Below are positions 4,109 to 5,912 of a stretch of 5,912 bases of DNA, in pieces. How positions within the stretch are numbered: position 1 is the first letter of the stretch; every line of letters starts with the position of its first letter. The notes under the pieces are model-generated. The model was not told where the DNA came from, did no database searches, and saw only the letters and a program-made list of their open reading frames with translations. The stretch comes from JAYFNU01 sp964460755 (GTDB lineage Bacteria; Bacillota; Clostridia; Oscillospirales; Ruminococcaceae). Location: contig CAYWQL010000045.1 in the NCBI GenBank assembly GCA_964460755.1, forward strand, positions 1 to 5,912, read 5' to 3'. Position numbers and translations under genes: made by a program.

Positions 4109-5878
4109 ATGAATGTTTTTTCGCTTATCACCCTGTGCGGAGGTCTTGCCTTTTTCCTGTACGGTATGCACGTTATGTCGAACGGACTTGAAAAAATGGC
4201 GGGCGGTCGTCTTGAGCAGGTTCTAAAGAAGATGACCTCAAACCCCATTAAGGGCTTTTTCCTTGGCGCGGGGATAACGATTGCAATACAGTCGTCGTCG
4301 GCAATGACGGTTATGCTCGTCGGTCTTGTTAACTCAGGGATAATGGAACTCGGTCAGTCGGTCGGCGTCATAATGGGCTCAAACGTCGGAACAACGCTGA
4401 CGGCGTGGGTTCTTAGCCTTGCGGGAATAGAAAGCGACAACTTCTTTTTAAAGCTTCTTAATCCAAGCTCCTTTGCTCCGATTTTCGCTTTCATCGGCAT
4501 TATTCTCGTTATGGTAACGAAGAGCAACAAAAAGAAGGATATGGGAACGGTTTTCCTCGGCTTTGCGGTGCTTATGTACGGTATGAGCCTTATGTCGGGC
4601 GCGGTCAGTCCGCTGGCGGATATGCCAGAATTCGCGCAGATATTAACAGTGTTTAAAAATCCGTTTTTAGGAGTGCTCGTCGGCGCGGCGTTTACGGGAA
4701 TTATACAAAGCTCGGCGGCGTCGGTCGGCATTATGCAGGCGCTTTCTATGACGGGCGGGATTACCTATGGTATGGCGCTCCCGATAATTATGGGACAAAA
4801 TATCGGGACCTGCGTGACAGCGCTTCTTTCGAGTATCGGCACGAACAAAAACGCCAAGCGCGTGGCGGCGATACACGTTTATTTCAACGTAATCGGAACG
4901 ACGGCAGGCTTGATTATTTTATACATTGTAAGAGCGACTCCCGCGGGCGCGCTTTTTCTCAACAACCCCGTAGGTCCGGCCGGTGTTGCCCTTCTTCACA
5001 GCGTGTTCAATGTCTTTTCGACAGCTATACTTCTTCCGTTCGGAAAATTCCTCGAAAAGCTTGCCCGTCTTACTATCAGAGATAAGGACGGCGCGAACGA
5101 TTATGAATTTCTTGACGAGCGTCTTTTGAAAACGCCGTTTACCGCCATTTCAAAGTGCGAAAGCTCGGCGGTCGAGATGTCAAAGCTGGCGCACAACACA
5201 CTTACGCTTGCGCTTAACACACTCGACGATTATAACGACCTTTCGAAAATTATTATTGAGGAAAACGAGGACACAATAGATATTTACGAGGATAAGCTCG
5301 GAAGCTATCTTGTAAAGCTCAGCGCAAAGGATTTGACTGATATTGAAAGCAAGCGTATAGCTATGCTTCTTCATTCGCTGGGCGATTTCGAGCGAATAGG
5401 CGACCATGCCGTTAACATTCTCGACGCTTCAAAGGAGCTTCTCGATAAAAAGATTGAGCTTTCCGCGGAGGCGATGAAGGACTTTCAGGTTATGGCTGAC
5501 GCCGTAACCGAGATATCGTTTATGACGGTACGGGCGTTTGAAAACAAAGACCTTATTTTAGCCAAAAACGTCGAACCTATGGAACAGGTTATCGACGACT
5601 TGAAAGAGCAGATTCTCGATAGGCATATTGCCCGCCTTCAGCAGGGAAAATGCACCATTGAGCTTGGCTTTGTGCTTTCCGACCTTGTGACAAATCTTGA
5701 GCGTGTTTCTGACCATTGCTCGAATATCGCGGGCCGCGTCGTCAAGTTTACGACCGAGAACTTTGAGCTTCACGACTATGTCCACGACCTAAAGAAAAAG
5801 GATTCTGAGTTGTTCAACGAGAAGTATGCCGAATACAGCGAGAAATATTCGTTGGATAAAAATCATAACCACGCCTAA
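4109..5878 (+). CDS. Na/Pi cotransporter family protein with C-terminal PhoU-like domain
   Basis: A 589-residue membrane protein of the Na_Pi_cotrans (NptA/YjbB) family, moving inorganic phosphate with Na+. The membrane part (about 1-320) contains the two inverted family repeats: QSSSA (61-65) with GSNVGTTLTA (90-99), and QSSAA (200-204) with GQNIGTCVTALL (229-240). The C-terminal half (about 345-550) is a helical PhoU-like domain with the two acidic metal-site helices DFERIGDHAVNI (426-437) and NLERVSDHCSNI (529-540). Transport domain plus PhoU tail is the usual bacterial layout; E. coli YjbB of this type exports phosphate whereas Vibrio NptA imports it, so direction here is open. ATG 4109 is chosen because AAAAGGAG ends 6 nt upstream and the predicted promoter sits before it. 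It is divergent from the decarboxylase beta gene. The last residues (NHNHA) are encoded by the left arm of a hairpin. Confidence 0.95.
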   Translation: MNVFSLITLCGGLAFFLYGMHVMSNGLEKMAGGRLEQVLKKMTSNPIKGFFLGAGITIAIQSSSAMTVMLVGLVNSGIMELGQSVGVIMGSNVGTTLTAWVLSLAGIESDNFFLKLLNPSSFAPIFAFIGIILVMVTKSNKKKDMGTVFLGFAVLMYGMSLMSGAVSPLADMPEFAQILTVFKNPFLGVLVGAAFTGIIQSSAASVGIMQALSMTGGITYGMALPIIMGQNIGTCVTALLSSIGTNKNAKRVAAIHVYFNVIGTTAGLIILYIVRATPAGALFLNNPVGPAGVALLHSVFNVFSTAILLPFGKFLEKLARLTIRDKDGANDYEFLDERLLKTPFTAISKCESSAVEMSKLAHNTLTLALNTLDDYNDLSKIIIEENEDTIDIYEDKLGSYLVKLSAKDLTDIESKRIAMLLHSLGDFERIGDHAVNILDASKELLDKKIELSAEAMKDFQVMADAVTEISFMTVRAFENKDLILAKNVEPMEQVIDDLKEQILDRHIARLQQGKCTIELGFVLSDLVTNLERVSDHCSNIAGRVVKFTTENFELHDYVHDLKKKDSELFNEKYAEYSEKYSLDKNHNHA

Positions 5879-5890
5879 AAGGCGTGGTTT
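5867..5890 (+). terminator. Hairpin spanning the transporter stop codon, likely terminator
   Basis: AACCACGCC (5867-5875) pairs perfectly with GGCGTGGTT (5881-5889) over 9 bp, with a TAAAA loop that contains the TAA stop. Only three T's follow (5888-5890), so the U tract is weak. It may be a terminator or part of a dispersed repeat. Confidence 0.55.
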
Positions 5891-5896
5891 GCACAA

Positions 5897-5909
5897 GCCC
5901 TATAAGGGC
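5897..5909. repeat. Second small hairpin at the window edge, possible repeat element
   Basis: GCCCT (5897-5901) pairs with AGGGC (5905-5909) around ATA. TTTGC (5888-5892) and GCAAA (5908-5912) could form a competing outer stem. Two tandem hairpins next to each other after a stop codon are suggestive of a palindromic intergenic repeat, but the element is cut by the window end. Confidence 0.3.
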
Positions 5910-5912
5910 AAA

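Overview
The window looks like an ordinary chromosomal stretch from a Gram-positive anaerobe, most likely a clostridium of the Oscillospiraceae/Ruminococcaceae type. This is an inference from strong GGAGG-type ribosome sites, TTG starts, AT-rich intergenic regions around moderately GC-balanced genes, CCA encoded in every tRNA gene, and a gene set (DUF5662, an OadG-like microprotein, a Na/Pi transporter with a PhoU tail) that is typical of gut clostridia. I see no phage, plasmid, CRISPR or defence system, and no clear evidence of a new multi-gene system.

Region 1-650 holds two tRNA clusters that converge. A plus-strand pair, tRNA-Gly(UCC; cut by the window edge) and tRNA-Arg(UCU), ends in a terminator at 177-214. 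A minus-strand pair, tRNA-His(GUG) then tRNA-Gln(UUG), runs from a good promoter at 622-650 to a long hairpin terminator at 340-378 whose base overlaps the CCA end of tRNA-Gln.

Region 650-2112 holds two plus-strand genes, each with its own extended -10 promoter: a class I SAM-dependent methyltransferase of unknown substrate (769-1563) and a YegP/DUF1508 protein made of two tandem repeats (1691-2062). A bidirectional hairpin at 2071-2112 ends this unit and the converging one.

Region 2113-3965 is a minus-strand unit, read from right to left: the membrane beta subunit of a sodium-pumping decarboxylase (TTG start), a 44-residue OadG-like membrane microprotein that starts 2 nt after the beta-subunit stop, and a DUF5662 protein (also TTG start) 39 nt further on. 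No carboxyltransferase or biotin carrier subunit is present in the window, so the pump subunit must find its catalytic partners elsewhere.

Region 3966-5912 holds a divergent control region and a plus-strand Na/Pi cotransporter-family gene with a C-terminal PhoU-like domain (4109-5878). Its final codons and stop lie inside a hairpin that looks like a terminator or the edge of a dispersed repeat. The sodium pump and the sodium-coupled phosphate transporter therefore share one 143-bp intergenic region, a plausible but unproven physiological link through the sodium gradient.
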